The notes under the pieces are model-generated. The model made no database searches, was not told the DNA's origin, and saw nothing but the letters and a program-made list of their open reading frames with translations. Below, one piece after another: positions 27,203-37,494 of a stretch of 64,000 bases of DNA (position 1 is its first letter; each line of letters opens with the position of its first letter). Source of the DNA: Williamsia serinedens (GTDB taxonomy: Bacteria; Actinomycetota; Actinomycetes; Mycobacteriales; Mycobacteriaceae); NCBI RefSeq assembly GCF_024171725.1, contig NZ_JAMTCG010000006.1:370730-434729 (forward strand), read 5' to 3'. The position numbers and the translations under genes are program-made.

Positions 27203-28027
27203 GTGCCGTCTGTCCTCGTCACCGGAGCCGGCCGCGGCATCGGTCTCGCCACCACCCGACGTCTCGCCACGGCGGGATGGACCGTGTACGCCGGCGCCCG
27301 GTCCGCTGCGCAGCGCGCCGAGCTCGCCGACATCGAGAACGTCGTGCCCGTCGAACTCGACGTCACCGCCGAGACCGACGTCGCCGCACTCGCCGACCGC
27401 CTGCCGGACCATCTCGACGGTCTCGTCAACAACGCCGGGATCGCGGTCCACGGACCGATCGAGGCGCTGTCTCGCGCCGACGTCGCCCGCCAGCTCGACG
27501 TGAACGTCGCGGCGCAGGTGGCGGTGACGCAGGCGGTGCTCCCCGCGATCCGCGCCGCCCGAGGACGGATCGTCTTCGTGTCGTCGGTGAGTGGACGGGT
27601 CGCGACACCCGGCACCGGCATCTACTGCGCGTCGAAGTACGCCGTCGAGGGGCTCGCCGACGCGCTGCGCATCGAGTTGCGGCCGTGGCGCATCGGGGTC
27701 TCCCTCGTCGAGCCCGGGCCGACGCGCACGGACATGTGGACCGGGGTCTTCGACGACTTCGACGCCGCCACCGCGGCGATGAGCGAGGAGCACCGGAGCC
27801 TGTACCGCCGGCAGATCTCCGGGATGCGCCGGCTGCTGCCGGCGATGCAGCGCAGTGCGGTCGACCCCGACGTGGTCGCAACGCGCATCGAGCACGCGCT
27901 GACGGCGCGTCGACCCCGGCGGCGCTACCTGTGCGACACGGCCAGCCGGGCGCAGGTGGTCGCGACCGGGCTGACGCCGCAGGCCGTCACCGACCGCGTC
28001 ATCTCGCTGGCGACCCGCTCGCGGTGA
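27203..28027 (+). CDS. short-chain dehydrogenase/reductase
   Basis: 274 residues, classical SDR: TGAGRGIG cofactor loop at about residues 7-14, NNAG, catalytic Ser in SSVSGR and Y-x-x-x-K in YCASKYAVEG, with EPGPTRTDMW after it. Substrate unknown. GTG 27203 has AGGAG six bases upstream; the open frame farther upstream is not used. It sits between two minus-strand GT87 genes, and its last 29 bases overlap the 3' end of the second. Confidence 0.9.
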   Translation: MPSVLVTGAGRGIGLATTRRLATAGWTVYAGARSAAQRAELADIENVVPVELDVTAETDVAALADRLPDHLDGLVNNAGIAVHGPIEALSRADVARQLDVNVAAQVAVTQAVLPAIRAARGRIVFVSSVSGRVATPGTGIYCASKYAVEGLADALRIELRPWRIGVSLVEPGPTRTDMWTGVFDDFDAATAAMSEEHRSLYRRQISGMRRLLPAMQRSAVDPDVVATRIEHALTARRPRRRYLCDTASRAQVVATGLTPQAVTDRVISLATRSR

Positions 28028-29318
28028 CCGCGTCGTCGGCGTCGACCCGGCTCTCGGGCACGCGCACGACCAGGAACGTCACCACCGCCGTGACGACGAG
28101 GATCCAGAGGTACGGCGCGAGGGTGAACCAGCGCAGGGTGTCGATCCCGTCCTTGAAGAACAGGCCGGTGTAGAGGGCATAGGGGTGCTCGACACCCACG
28201 TAGGTCATCGCGCCGCCGATCCGGGTCCGCCAGGCGAACGCGGTGAGGACCAGTGCGGTGACGCCGATCGCCGATGCCGCGGCCACGGTGCGCCGGCCGC
28301 CGAGGACGTGGTGCACACCGATGACCGTCAACGGGACCAGCCAGACCCAGTGGTGCCCCCACGACATCGGGGACACCGCACAGGAGGTCATGCCGACGAG
28401 CGTGATCGCGAGCAGCTCCTGACCACCGCGGTGCGCCCGGTGGGCGGCGGCGAACCCGAGCACCGCGACGACGGCCGCGAGGATGAGCCAGATCAGGGTC
28501 GACGGGTGGTCGGTGCGACCGAGGTTGGCGATGAGACCGCGCAGCGACTGGTTGCCGACGGTGTCGGGGGCGCCGACGCGCTTGGAGTCGACGAACGTGC
28601 CGGTCCAGTACTGCCACGAGTCGCGCGGCATGACGGCGAACGCGAGCGCGATGGTGCCGACGAATCCCGCGACGCTCGTCACCGCGGCGCGCGACCGGCG
28701 GATCAGGAGCAGGTACACGGTGAAGACGAGCGGGGTCAGCTTGATGCCCGCCGCGATGCCGGCTCCGACACCCTGTAGTCGGGAGCCGTTCGGCCGCAGC
28801 AGATCCCACAGGATGATCGCCATGAGAAAGATGTTCACCTGGCCGAACCAGATGGTGCTGCGCACCGGCTCGAGCAGCGTCGACACCAGAACCAGCGCGC
28901 CGGCGACCACCCGCAGGCGCCACGTGATGTCGCGACCCAGCGCGCGGAACGACATCATGATGACCCAGTAGAGGGCGGCGAAGATCAGGACCGTCCAGAC
29001 GATCCGCGCCACGAGGAACGGGACCGCGGCGAACGGGGCGAACACGAGCACCGACACCGGCGCGTAGGTGTAGTCCATCTGCCCCAACAACTTCGCGTCG
29101 TAGAGGCGGCCCCCGTCGAGGACGGTCTGTGCGCCCGCGCGGTAGACGTCGAGGTCGAGCTGATTGTCGAAGAGACCCCAGAACGGTTCGTCGTACGCGG
29201 TGATCAGGTGCTGCAGCCAGATGGACAGCAGCCCCAGCGCGACCGCGACGACGACGGCTCCGGTCCGGACGTCGGGCAGTGCGCGTCGACCGGTGGTCTT
29301 CTCACCGGTGGCGGTCAC
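27999..29318 (-). CDS. GT87-family mannosyltransferase-like membrane protein (second copy)
   Basis: 439 residues, about ten hydrophobic helices. It is clearly paralogous to the neighbour at 25.8 kb: FDNQLDLDVYRAGAQ, DYTYAPVSVLVFAPFA, VRSTIWFGQVNIFLMA and PMSWGHHWVWLVPL correspond one to one. GTG 29318 starts 5 bases after the aspC stop, so the two are probably co-transcribed. The pair suggests duplication with divergence of acceptor. The last 29 bases are antisense to the SDR gene end. Confidence 0.85.
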   Translation of the reverse strand: MTATGEKTTGRRALPDVRTGAVVVAVALGLLSIWLQHLITAYDEPFWGLFDNQLDLDVYRAGAQTVLDGGRLYDAKLLGQMDYTYAPVSVLVFAPFAAVPFLVARIVWTVLIFAALYWVIMMSFRALGRDITWRLRVVAGALVLVSTLLEPVRSTIWFGQVNIFLMAIILWDLLRPNGSRLQGVGAGIAAGIKLTPLVFTVYLLLIRRSRAAVTSVAGFVGTIALAFAVMPRDSWQYWTGTFVDSKRVGAPDTVGNQSLRGLIANLGRTDHPSTLIWLILAAVVAVLGFAAAHRAHRGGQELLAITLVGMTSCAVSPMSWGHHWVWLVPLTVIGVHHVLGGRRTVAAASAIGVTALVLTAFAWRTRIGGAMTYVGVEHPYALYTGLFFKDGIDTLRWFTLAPYLWILVVTAVVTFLVVRVPESRVDADDAVTASGSPAR

Positions 29319-29323
29319 CGGCG

Positions 29324-30610
<1,287 letters not shown>

Positions 30611-30651
30611 TCACCGACCCTGCGGCCGGGCAGTCCCGGAAGATAAGGGGA

Positions 30652-30730
30652 CCCCGCGCACCCGAGAGAGCCCGCTGACCCTTGCTGCCTTCCGGCCCTG
30701 GGGGAGTTCACAGGATGCACGCCGCGCGGG
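30652..30730 (-). ncRNA. ffs: signal recognition particle RNA (4.5S type)
   Basis: On the minus strand the conserved apical domain GGCCGGAAGGCAGCAAGG is present, with the GGAA tetraloop and symmetric loop, flanked by CCCCCAGG and GTCAGCGGGCTC. The ends pair (CCCGCGC with GCGCGGG). Exact ends may be a few bases off. It binds Ffh to target membrane proteins. Confidence 0.92.
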
Positions 30731-30792
30731 ATCCGTGTGCAAGTGTAGACGCCACGCCCCCGTCGCCCGAATTCGTCGTGTGACCAGCGCCG

Positions 30793-30823
30793 TTGTGACC
30801 GTCGACCGGCCCGCGGCTATCAT
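30793..30823 (+). promoter_or_regulatory. promoter of tRNA-Ser
   Basis: TTGTGA (30793-30798) and TATCAT (30818-30823) are separated by 19 bases, and the tRNA begins 10 bases after the -10. The motifs are close to the vegetative sigma consensus. Confidence 0.5.
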
Positions 30824-30833
30824 CTTGCCCACT

Positions 30834-30919
30834 GGAGGATTCGCCTAGTGGCCTATGGCGCTCGCCTGGAACGCGGGTTGGGTTAACAGCCCTCGGGGGT
30901 TCGAATCCCCCATCCTCCG
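30834..30919 (+). tRNA. tRNA-Ser, anticodon GGA
   Basis: The acceptor stem GGAGGAT pairs with ATCCTCC, and the discriminator is G30919. The anticodon arm is CTCGC-CTGGAAC-GCGGG, giving anticodon GGA (reads UCC/UCU). A long class II variable arm (GGG...CCC around TTAACAG) and a T arm with GGTTCGAATCC are present. CCA is not encoded. Confidence 0.96.
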
Positions 30920-31143
30920 CAGAGAAGCACCCGGTCTCGACCCGCACGGTCGAGGTCGGGTTTCTTCGTCTGGGTGGTCATTCGCGCGACATCTTCGTTC
31001 CTGAAGGATTTGTGTGGTGTCGAGAATGCGCGGTGACCCGGCAGCGACGTTCCCGTGACTCCTCTGTGACCATCGCGGACCTGAGTCGTGTCGGCAGGTC
31101 ACGACCATGGCCTGTACACGTGTTCATCCAGAGAGGGTTCTTC

Positions 31144-31653
31144 ATGTCCACCACCACTCGTCGCATCGCCACCGTCGGCGCGTTCAGCCTGTTCGCCGGT
31201 GCCGGCATCGCCTTCGCAGCCGCCCCGGCATCGGCCGCCCCGGTCGCTTGCCCGGCGCTCCCGAACCAGACCTCGGTGACCGACAACTGCTCGGCGACCT
31301 CCTCGCCCACGGGCACCTCGGCGGGCATCGGTGACACCAAGGGCGCCGCGTCGGCGAACGCGAAGGCCAACGGCCTCTCCCTGGCGATCGGACTCGGCGG
31401 CGGCAAGGCCACCTCGCAGGCGCAGAACTTCGCCGCACCGGCAGCGATCGCGTCCGGCCCCGGCGCGATCGTCAACCTGACCGGCGTGAAGCCGGGTCTG
31501 GCCATCGGTATCGCCGGCCCGGGCGCGACCGTGACGGTCACCGGCACCTCGGCCGCCACCTGCACCGGCGGCCAGGGCTTCGCCGGCGACTTCCAGACGT
31601 TCTCCGGCTGCATCAACTTCGGGCAGGGCCCGATCCAACTCGGCAACCGCTGA
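31144..31653 (+). CDS. secreted Gly/Ala-rich protein, unknown function
   Basis: 169 residues with a clear Sec signal peptide (MSTTTRRIATVGAFSLFAG then AAPASAAP, cleavage near residue 33). The mature part is small-residue rich, with four cysteines (VACPALP, TDNCSA, AATCTGG, SGCINFG) that could form disulfides, and alternating Gly/Ala-Ile stretches (GLSLAIGLGGG, GLAIGIAGPGATVTV) suggesting a beta structure. I do not recognise the family. ATG 31144 has AGAGGG upstream; homologous translation upstream is not expected. A hairpin terminator follows. Confidence 0.82.
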   Translation: MSTTTRRIATVGAFSLFAGAGIAFAAAPASAAPVACPALPNQTSVTDNCSATSSPTGTSAGIGDTKGAASANAKANGLSLAIGLGGGKATSQAQNFAAPAAIASGPGAIVNLTGVKPGLAIGIAGPGATVTVTGTSAATCTGGQGFAGDFQTFSGCINFGQGPIQLGNR

Positions 31654-31671
31654 CCCACGGCGGGACGACGA

Positions 31672-31711
31672 CCACCGCGACGGTTCTTCGGCAGGGGGAC
31701 CGTCGCGGTGG
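31672..31711. terminator. terminator between the secreted-protein gene and the aldolase gene
   Basis: CCACCGCGACGGT (31672-31684) and ACCGTCGCGGTGG (31699-31711) form a perfect 13-bp stem with a 14-base loop, between convergent genes, so it may serve both. Confidence 0.7.
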
Positions 31712-31728
31712 CGTGTCCGGCGTCGGCG

Positions 31729-32517
31729 TCAGAGACGCGCGGCGTCGAGGTGTGCCTGTGACGCGGCCTTGAGGTGCGTCAGATCCGACGCCACGGTGGC
31801 CAGCGTGAAGCCCTCTGCGAGGCGTTTCGCCGCGACTTCACCGGAAGCGGTGTGGATACCGGCGGTGACGCCGGCGGCCGCGGCGGCGTCGCGCACGGTG
31901 GCGAGCGCCGCCTCGAACTCCGCGTCGACCAAGGTGTCCGTGGTGGACGTCCCGCCGACAGCGAGTCGGAGATCGGACGGACCGACGTAGACGCCGTCGA
32001 CCCCGTCGACCGCGCAGATCTCGGCCACGTTCGCCAGACCGCCTGGCGTCTCGATCATCACGAGCACGACGGTCTCGGAGTCGGCCTGCGCGGGCGTGGG
32101 CCCGACCCGCAGCTGCGACCGCATCGGCCCGTAGGACCGTACGCCGTGGGGCGGGTACTTCGCGGCGGCGACCGCCGCGGCCGCCTCCTCGGCAGTGTCG
32201 ACGAGCGGAACGATCACCCCGGCGGCACCGGCGTCGAGCGCGCGGCCGATCGGGGTGGGGTCGTTCGCCTCCACCCTGATGAGGCCGACGGGGCCGCGGG
32301 CGGCGTCGATTGCCGTGAGGCCACGCACCATCCCCTCGTAGCCGATGAGACCGTGCTGGAGATCGAGAGCGATGTAGTCCCAGCCGAGGTGGGCGAGCCA
32401 CTCCGTCGAGACCGGGCTGTCGATGACCGACCAATAGCCCACGATGCGGTCACGCGCCCGGACGCGGCGCGCGAAGGCGGCTGCGGATCCGCCTTCGCGG
32501 ACATCGGCGGCGCTCAT
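31729..32517 (-). CDS. HpcH/HpaI-family class II aldolase
   Basis: 262-residue TIM-barrel lyase that splits 2-keto acids with a 4-hydroxyl into pyruvate plus an aldehyde. Family residues seen are His in LDLQHGLIGYE, Arg in GLIRVEANDP, the metal-binding Glu in VMIETPGGLAN and Asp in YVGPSDLRL. Sugar-acid aldolases such as GarL and YfaU belong here. It is the last gene of the minus-strand operon; its ATG overlaps the aldo-keto reductase stop by 4 bases. It likely makes the final carbon-carbon cut in the locus; the substrate is unknown. Confidence 0.9.
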   Translation of the reverse strand: MSAADVREGGSAAAFARRVRARDRIVGYWSVIDSPVSTEWLAHLGWDYIALDLQHGLIGYEGMVRGLTAIDAARGPVGLIRVEANDPTPIGRALDAGAAGVIVPLVDTAEEAAAAVAAAKYPPHGVRSYGPMRSQLRVGPTPAQADSETVVLVMIETPGGLANVAEICAVDGVDGVYVGPSDLRLAVGGTSTTDTLVDAEFEAALATVRDAAAAAGVTAGIHTASGEVAAKRLAEGFTLATVASDLTHLKAASQAHLDAARL

Positions 32518-33500
32518 CGGTTGTACGCCGGCATCGGGCCGCGCAGAGCGGCGCCCACCTCGTCGCAGGCGGCGACGACGTCGTCGGGCAGCGGTCCCCT
32601 AGACAGCGCGTCGAGGTTGGATCGCAGCTGACCGACGGCAGATCCACCGAGGAGGATCGACGATGTGACGGGGCGCGAGATCAGCCACCGCAGGGCGAGC
32701 TCCACCATCGGGATCCCCGCCTCCCCGGCGATCGAGGTCAATGCGGCGATCGCGTCGAACAGGCCCTCGTTCCAGTATCTCTCGCGGTACATGGCGGCGA
32801 GGCGCGAGTCGCCGAAGCGACCGTCCTCGGGTGTGGCCGTGAACTGATGCCGTCCCGTGAGGAGTCCACCGCCCAGCGGGTTGTAGACCATGGTGGCGAT
32901 TCCGGCGGTCGCCGCGAACTCGACGTACTCGTCCTCGACTCGGCGGGCGACGAGGTTGTAGAGCTGTTGCGCGACAACCGGTTCGGGCGCACCGACCTCG
33001 CCGGCCACGCGCACGACGTCGCCGATCTGCCACGCGGCGAAGTTCGAGACGCCGAGGGCGCCGACCTTCCCCTCGGAGACCAGCTCGGCCACCGTGCTCA
33101 GCGTCTCCGCCAGCGGCGTCGCACGATCGGGCTGGTGGAGATAGAAGAGGTCGACGCGGTCGACACCGAGGCGCGACAGGCTGCCCTCGACACACGACCG
33201 GATCGCTGGGGCGGACAGCAGCGCGTGGTCGCCGGCGTCGGGATGCGGCATCCCGGCCTTCGTCGCGATCACGACGTCGTCGCGGCGGCCCGCGAGAATC
33301 CGACTCAGCAGCCTCTCGGTCTCGCCGCCTGCGTAGGCGTTCGCGGTGTCGATGTGGCGGATGCCGGAGTCGAGCGCGAGATCGACCATGGCGGCGGCCG
33401 TGTCGGCGTCGACGGTGTCGCCGAAGGTCATGGTCCCGAGCACGGGCCCGGTCAGAGCGAGAGATGAGGAATCGATGAGCGTGGCGGGCTGGGTGGTCAC
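32514..33500 (-). CDS. aldo/keto reductase
   Basis: 328 residues, (beta/alpha)8 NAD(P)H-dependent reductase. The catalytic tetrad is visible: Asp and Tyr in HIDTANAYAGG, Lys in VIATKAG and His in FYLHQPD. The C-terminal cofactor region is SSILLGGSAVGQLRSNLDAL. It may reduce or oxidise an aldehyde/sugar intermediate of the locus. GTG 33500 overlaps the stop of the transporter ATPase gene (GTGA), showing the enzymes and transporter are one operon. Confidence 0.9.
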   Translation of the reverse strand: MTTQPATLIDSSSLALTGPVLGTMTFGDTVDADTAAAMVDLALDSGIRHIDTANAYAGGETERLLSRILAGRRDDVVIATKAGMPHPDAGDHALLSAPAIRSCVEGSLSRLGVDRVDLFYLHQPDRATPLAETLSTVAELVSEGKVGALGVSNFAAWQIGDVVRVAGEVGAPEPVVAQQLYNLVARRVEDEYVEFAATAGIATMVYNPLGGGLLTGRHQFTATPEDGRFGDSRLAAMYRERYWNEGLFDAIAALTSIAGEAGIPMVELALRWLISRPVTSSILLGGSAVGQLRSNLDALSRGPLPDDVVAACDEVGAALRGPMPAYNR

Positions 33501-34330
33501 AGGGCGGCTCCGGCGGGGACGGCGGGACGGGAGACGATGTGGCGCGGCTTGATGCCGGTCATCACCGTGGGATCGAGGGCGGCCGAGCGCAGCGCGGCCG
33601 TGTACGGGTTGATCGGGCGAGCGAGGACGTCGTCGGTGACACCGGATTCGACGATGCGACCCTTCGACATCACCACGACGGTGTCGCTGATCTCCCGCAC
33701 GACACCGAGGTTGTGCGAGATGAACACGTAGGTGATACCCGACTCGTGCTGGATGGCGCGCAGCAGGTCGAGCACCTGCGCCTGCACGGACACGTCGAGC
33801 GCGCTCGTCGCCTCGTCGCAGACGAGCAGGTCGGGATCGCTCGCGAGGGCCCGCGCGATCCCGATGCGTTGCCGCTGACCGCCGGAGAACTCCGACGGCC
33901 GACGGTCCAGGGCCGACGACGGCAGACCGACCTGGTCGACGAGTTCGGCTGCGCGTCGGCGCCGTTCGGCGCGGCTGCGGACACCGCGCACCTGCAGCGG
34001 CTCAGCGACGATCTGCGCGGCCGTGAGGTGGGGGTCCAGTGATCCGTAGGGATCCTGGAAGACCATCTGGATGCGCGCGCGGAACGGCCGTAGGGCCCGC
34101 TCCGACAGGCCGGCGATGTCCGTGCCGTCGAAGGTGATCGACCCGGCGCACGGCGTGACGAGGCGTACCAGCGACTTGGCGATGGTCGACTTGCCGCACC
34201 CCGACTCGCCGACGATGGCCAGCGTCGAGCCGCGGTCGACGTCGAACGAGATGTCCTGCACAGCACGGAAAGCGCCCTGCGGCGTGTGGTACTCGACGGC
34301 GAGGTCGCTCACCGAGAGGAGGGGGCTCAT
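33497..34330 (-). CDS. ABC transporter ATP-binding protein, DppF type
   Basis: 277 residues. Walker A GESGCGKSTIAKSL, Q-loop VFQDPYGSLDP, signature SGGQRQRIGIARAL, Walker B LLVCDEATSALD and the H-loop SHNLGVV are intact. The C-terminal oligopeptide-ABC extension is NPYTAALRSAALDP. It powers the permease encoded upstream. ATG 34330 overlaps the previous stop (ATGA); the frame continues upstream but is not conserved. Confidence 0.93.
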   Translation of the reverse strand: MSPLLSVSDLAVEYHTPQGAFRAVQDISFDVDRGSTLAIVGESGCGKSTIAKSLVRLVTPCAGSITFDGTDIAGLSERALRPFRARIQMVFQDPYGSLDPHLTAAQIVAEPLQVRGVRSRAERRRRAAELVDQVGLPSSALDRRPSEFSGGQRQRIGIARALASDPDLLVCDEATSALDVSVQAQVLDLLRAIQHESGITYVFISHNLGVVREISDTVVVMSKGRIVESGVTDDVLARPINPYTAALRSAALDPTVMTGIKPRHIVSRPAVPAGAAL

Positions 34331-35202
34331 GCGGTCGCTCCTGCCGTGACGGGTTCGCCGGGGAGACTCCACGGGCCGAGCCGGGGGACGGCGTCGAGGA
34401 GCTTCTTGGTGTACGGGCTCTGCGGGGTGTCGACGATGTCGTCCGCGGGGCCGGCCTCCACGAAGCGGCCCTCCTTCATGACGTGGATGCGGTCTGCCAC
34501 GAGCCGGGCCACCCCGAGGTCGTGGGTGATGATCAGCATGCCGACACCCGTGCGCTCCTGCAGTCCCATGAGCAGGTCGAGGATCCCGGCCTGCACCGTG
34601 ACGTCGAGGGCGCTGGTCGGCTCGTCGGCGACGACCAACCGCGGCGAGGAGGCGAGCGCCGCGGCGATCAGGACACGCTGCAGCATGCCGCCGGAGAACT
34701 GATGCGGGTACCTGCCCAACTGGTGCTCGGGGTTCGGGATCCGGACCTGACGGAGCAGCTCGACGCACTGCTCGCGCTGCGCTCGCCGTCCACGGACGCC
34801 GCTGTGCGCGACGGCCTCCCGCAGTTGGGATCCCACCGTGTGCACCGGGCTCAGCGCGGCCATCGGATCCTGCGGGATCAGTGCGATCTCGCGACCCCGG
34901 ACCTCGTGCAGTGCGTCGGCGTCGCCCAGAATGTCGCGGCCCCGGTAGCGGACCGCGCCCGAGCGCACGGCGAGGTCGTCGGGGAGCAACCCGAGGACGC
35001 CCATCGCGGTCGTCGACTTCCCCGATCCGGACTCGCCGATGACGGCGACGGTCTCCCCGGCGGCGATGCTGAACGACACGGTGTCCACGGCGCGGACGAC
35101 GCCGGTCGCGGTGATCAGCTCGACGCCGAAGTCCTCGACACAGAGGAGCGGTTCGGTGCTGTCCGTGTCCGTGACGTCGGGGGTGATGTGCGGTGTGGCC
35201 AT
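34327..35202 (-). CDS. ABC transporter ATP-binding protein, DppD type
   Basis: 291 residues with Walker A GESGSGKSTTAMGV, Q-loop IPQDPMAALSP, signature SGGMLQRVLIAAAL, Walker B LVVADEPTSALD and H-loop ITHDLGV. It forms the ATPase pair with the DppF-type subunit. ATG 35202 starts one base after the DppC stop. Confidence 0.93.
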   Translation of the reverse strand: MATPHITPDVTDTDSTEPLLCVEDFGVELITATGVVRAVDTVSFSIAAGETVAVIGESGSGKSTTAMGVLGLLPDDLAVRSGAVRYRGRDILGDADALHEVRGREIALIPQDPMAALSPVHTVGSQLREAVAHSGVRGRRAQREQCVELLRQVRIPNPEHQLGRYPHQFSGGMLQRVLIAAALASSPRLVVADEPTSALDVTVQAGILDLLMGLQERTGVGMLIITHDLGVARLVADRIHVMKEGRFVEAGPADDIVDTPQSPYTKKLLDAVPRLGPWSLPGEPVTAGATA

Positions 35203-35203
35203 G

Positions 35204-36160
35204 TCAGCTCTCCTTCCGGGTGGCGAATCGTCGGGACGGTGAGAGCACCTGCGCCACCAACGATCTCTTCGTGCGGGGACCCCGCTCGCGCAGTCCGTCG
35301 CCGAGCAGGTTCACACCGACCACGAGGAGCACGATCGCCAGGCCGGGCAGGGTGACCAGCCACCAGGACGTCGTGATGTAGTCCTGCCCGTCGGAGATGA
35401 TCCGACCCCAGGTGGCGAACGGCCGCTGCGGGCCGGCGCCCAGATAGCTCAGAGCGCTCTCCAGGAGAACAGCCTGCGCGAGGAGGAGCAGCACCACGAG
35501 GGTCGCCGCCTTCACGATGTTCGGGATGACGTGGCGGACCAGCGTCGCGACGCTGCCCACGCCGAGCACCTTCGCCGCTGCGACATAGGGCTTCTCGCGT
35601 TCGACGAGCACGAGCGATCGGGTGAGCCGAGCGACCTCGGGCCACTGCGCGATGGCGATGACGAAGGTGATGACGGGGATCGACGGACCGAACAGGGCGA
35701 CGACGAGCAGCAGCATCATCAGCAGCGGCAGGGACATCTGCGCCTCGAGCAGGCGGCTGACGACCGCGTCGACCCAGCCGCCGAAGTAGCCGGCCAGCGA
35801 GCCCAGCACGATGCCGATCAGTCCGGAGACGATGACCGCCAGGATGCCGATCGCGAGCGACACCTGCCCGCCGTAGAGGATGCGCGCCAACAGGTCCCGA
35901 CCGAGCTGGTCGGTGCCGAACAGGTGGCCGTCGGTCAGCGGCGGCAGGCGCCGAGCACCGAGCTGCGTGGTGTCGGGGTCGGCGATGGGCAGGACCCGCG
36001 CGAACGCGACGGGAAGGATGACCGCCAGTGCGCAGATGCTGCCGATCCAGATCTTGAGCCGGCTGTCGCGGGAGCGCCGTGTGGCGGCGGCCTTCTTGAC
36101 GTCGGCCGGGGTGACCGCGGACGGCCGCGGCTCGGTGGGACGTTCGATCACGGTGGTCAT
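35204..36160 (-). CDS. ABC transporter permease, DppC type
   Basis: 318 residues, about six helices. The N-terminal OppC-like region is followed by GTDQLGRDLLARILYGGQVSLAIGI, the family signature, and the EAA-type loop VLVEREKPYVAAAKVLGVGSVATLVRHVIPNI that contacts the ATPases. ATG 36160 overlaps the DppB stop by 4 bases. Confidence 0.94.
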   Translation of the reverse strand: MTTVIERPTEPRPSAVTPADVKKAAATRRSRDSRLKIWIGSICALAVILPVAFARVLPIADPDTTQLGARRLPPLTDGHLFGTDQLGRDLLARILYGGQVSLAIGILAVIVSGLIGIVLGSLAGYFGGWVDAVVSRLLEAQMSLPLLMMLLLVVALFGPSIPVITFVIAIAQWPEVARLTRSLVLVEREKPYVAAAKVLGVGSVATLVRHVIPNIVKAATLVVLLLLAQAVLLESALSYLGAGPQRPFATWGRIISDGQDYITTSWWLVTLPGLAIVLLVVGVNLLGDGLRERGPRTKRSLVAQVLSPSRRFATRKES

Positions 36161-37188
36161 TTGCCGGTTCCCTTCCCCAGGCGGACACGGGGGTCGAGCA
36201 GTGGATAACAGAGGTCGACGACGAGCTGGACGGTGATCGCGAGGACCGCGGTCACCAGCACGGTCGCCTGGATGAGGGGGTAGTCACGGGTCTCCAGGGC
36301 GCGGACCACCAGCGACCCGACGCCGGGCCACGCGAACACGACCTCGACGACCACGACGCCGTTGAGAAGCGCCGCGAAGCGGGTGCCGAGCGCGGTGACC
36401 ACGGGGATCGCCGAGTTGCGCATCGCGTAGCGCCAGGTCAGGCGACGTCGGGTCAGCCCCCGCGCACGGGCCACGGTCATGTAGGGAGAGGCGAACGCGG
36501 CCGTCATCTCCCGCCGGACCATCCGCGAGATGAGCGCGATCTGCAGCACGGCGACCGTGACGGCCGGGAGCACGAGACCCGACCACGAGGTGAAGCCGGC
36601 GGCCGGCAGCACGGGGACGACGACCGCGAACACGGTGAGCAGCATCAGCCCGGTCCAGAAGTCCGGCATCGACTGTCCGGCGATCGTCAGGACGTTCGCG
36701 CCCAGCTCACGACGGGAGTCGGCGTGCCGGGACATCCAGACACCCAGCGGGACCGCCACCACGATCGTCAGCAGGATCGCCGCGACCGCGAGGGTGATCG
36801 TGTAGGGCAGCCGGTCGAGCACGACATCGAGAGCGGGCGCCTGGAAGGAGTACGACGTACCGAGGTCGAGCGTCGCGACGTCGCGGAGGTAGATGAAGTA
36901 CTGGGTGATCAGCGACTGGTCGAGCCCCATGCTCGTCCGGAGACGGGCGATCTCCGCCGTCGACGCGAGGGGGCCCGCGATGGACCGGGCCGGGTCGCCC
37001 GGCGCCATACGGATGAGGAAGAAGACCGTCGTGATGGTCAGCCACACCGTCAGCACACTCTGTGCGAGGCGGGTCACGACGTAGCGGGCCGTCGCCGAGC
37101 GCAGCACGCCCAGTACCGCCCCGGGCGTGACCGGGGTCGGCCGGCGTTGCGGTGTCGTCGGCTGCGCGACGTCGGCCGTGGCGGTCAC
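36157..37188 (-). CDS. ABC transporter permease, DppB type
   Basis: 343 residues, about six helices. The signature is VTRLAQSVLTVWLTITTVFFLIRMAPGDPA-like at the N-terminus, and the EAA loop is SPYMTVARARGLTRRRLTWRYAMRNSAIP. First gene of the minus-strand operon; GTG 37188 has AGGAG six bases upstream. It diverges from the solute-binding-protein gene across a 306-base control region. Confidence 0.94.
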   Translation of the reverse strand: MTATADVAQPTTPQRRPTPVTPGAVLGVLRSATARYVVTRLAQSVLTVWLTITTVFFLIRMAPGDPARSIAGPLASTAEIARLRTSMGLDQSLITQYFIYLRDVATLDLGTSYSFQAPALDVVLDRLPYTITLAVAAILLTIVVAVPLGVWMSRHADSRRELGANVLTIAGQSMPDFWTGLMLLTVFAVVVPVLPAAGFTSWSGLVLPAVTVAVLQIALISRMVRREMTAAFASPYMTVARARGLTRRRLTWRYAMRNSAIPVVTALGTRFAALLNGVVVVEVVFAWPGVGSLVVRALETRDYPLIQATVLVTAVLAITVQLVVDLCYPLLDPRVRLGKGTGK

Positions 37189-37302
37189 GCCGCACTCCTG
37201 GCGTCGGTCGGGCCGACGACGGTATCGGTGCCGTCCATGGGTTCACCTCCGGAACAGGCCGCCCGGCGGGCGGTCGCCGCGCTCGCACGCGGCAGATGAC
37301 TG

Positions 37303-37389
37303 TTGCGCAGCTCACACTGTCGCACGCTCACGATGGCACGCTGTGCGCGCTTTGCGCAAGAAAAAGTTGACAGTTGCGCGATCTGCGCA
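37303..37389. promoter_or_regulatory. repeated TTGCGCA boxes and a -35 in the divergent control region
   Basis: TTGCGCA occurs at 37303-37309 and 37352-37358; TTGCGCG at 37374-37380; CTGCGCA at 37383-37389; and a weaker TGTGCGCG near 37342. The copy at 37352 is part of the 8-base palindrome TTGCGCAA. TTGACA (37367-37372) is a perfect -35 hexamer for rightward transcription. DeoR-type regulators often bind several short repeats, and a DeoR gene closes the operon, so these are likely its sites. The rest of 37189-37494 shows nothing else. Confidence 0.5.
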
Positions 37390-37494
37390 TCACGGCGTAA
37401 CGTCCGCTGTGCTCGGCGTCACATCGACGCCCGGCGACGACGCCCGGTCCGCCCGGCGCGATGTCGACCACCATCGTCTGCGAAAGGGACGCCG

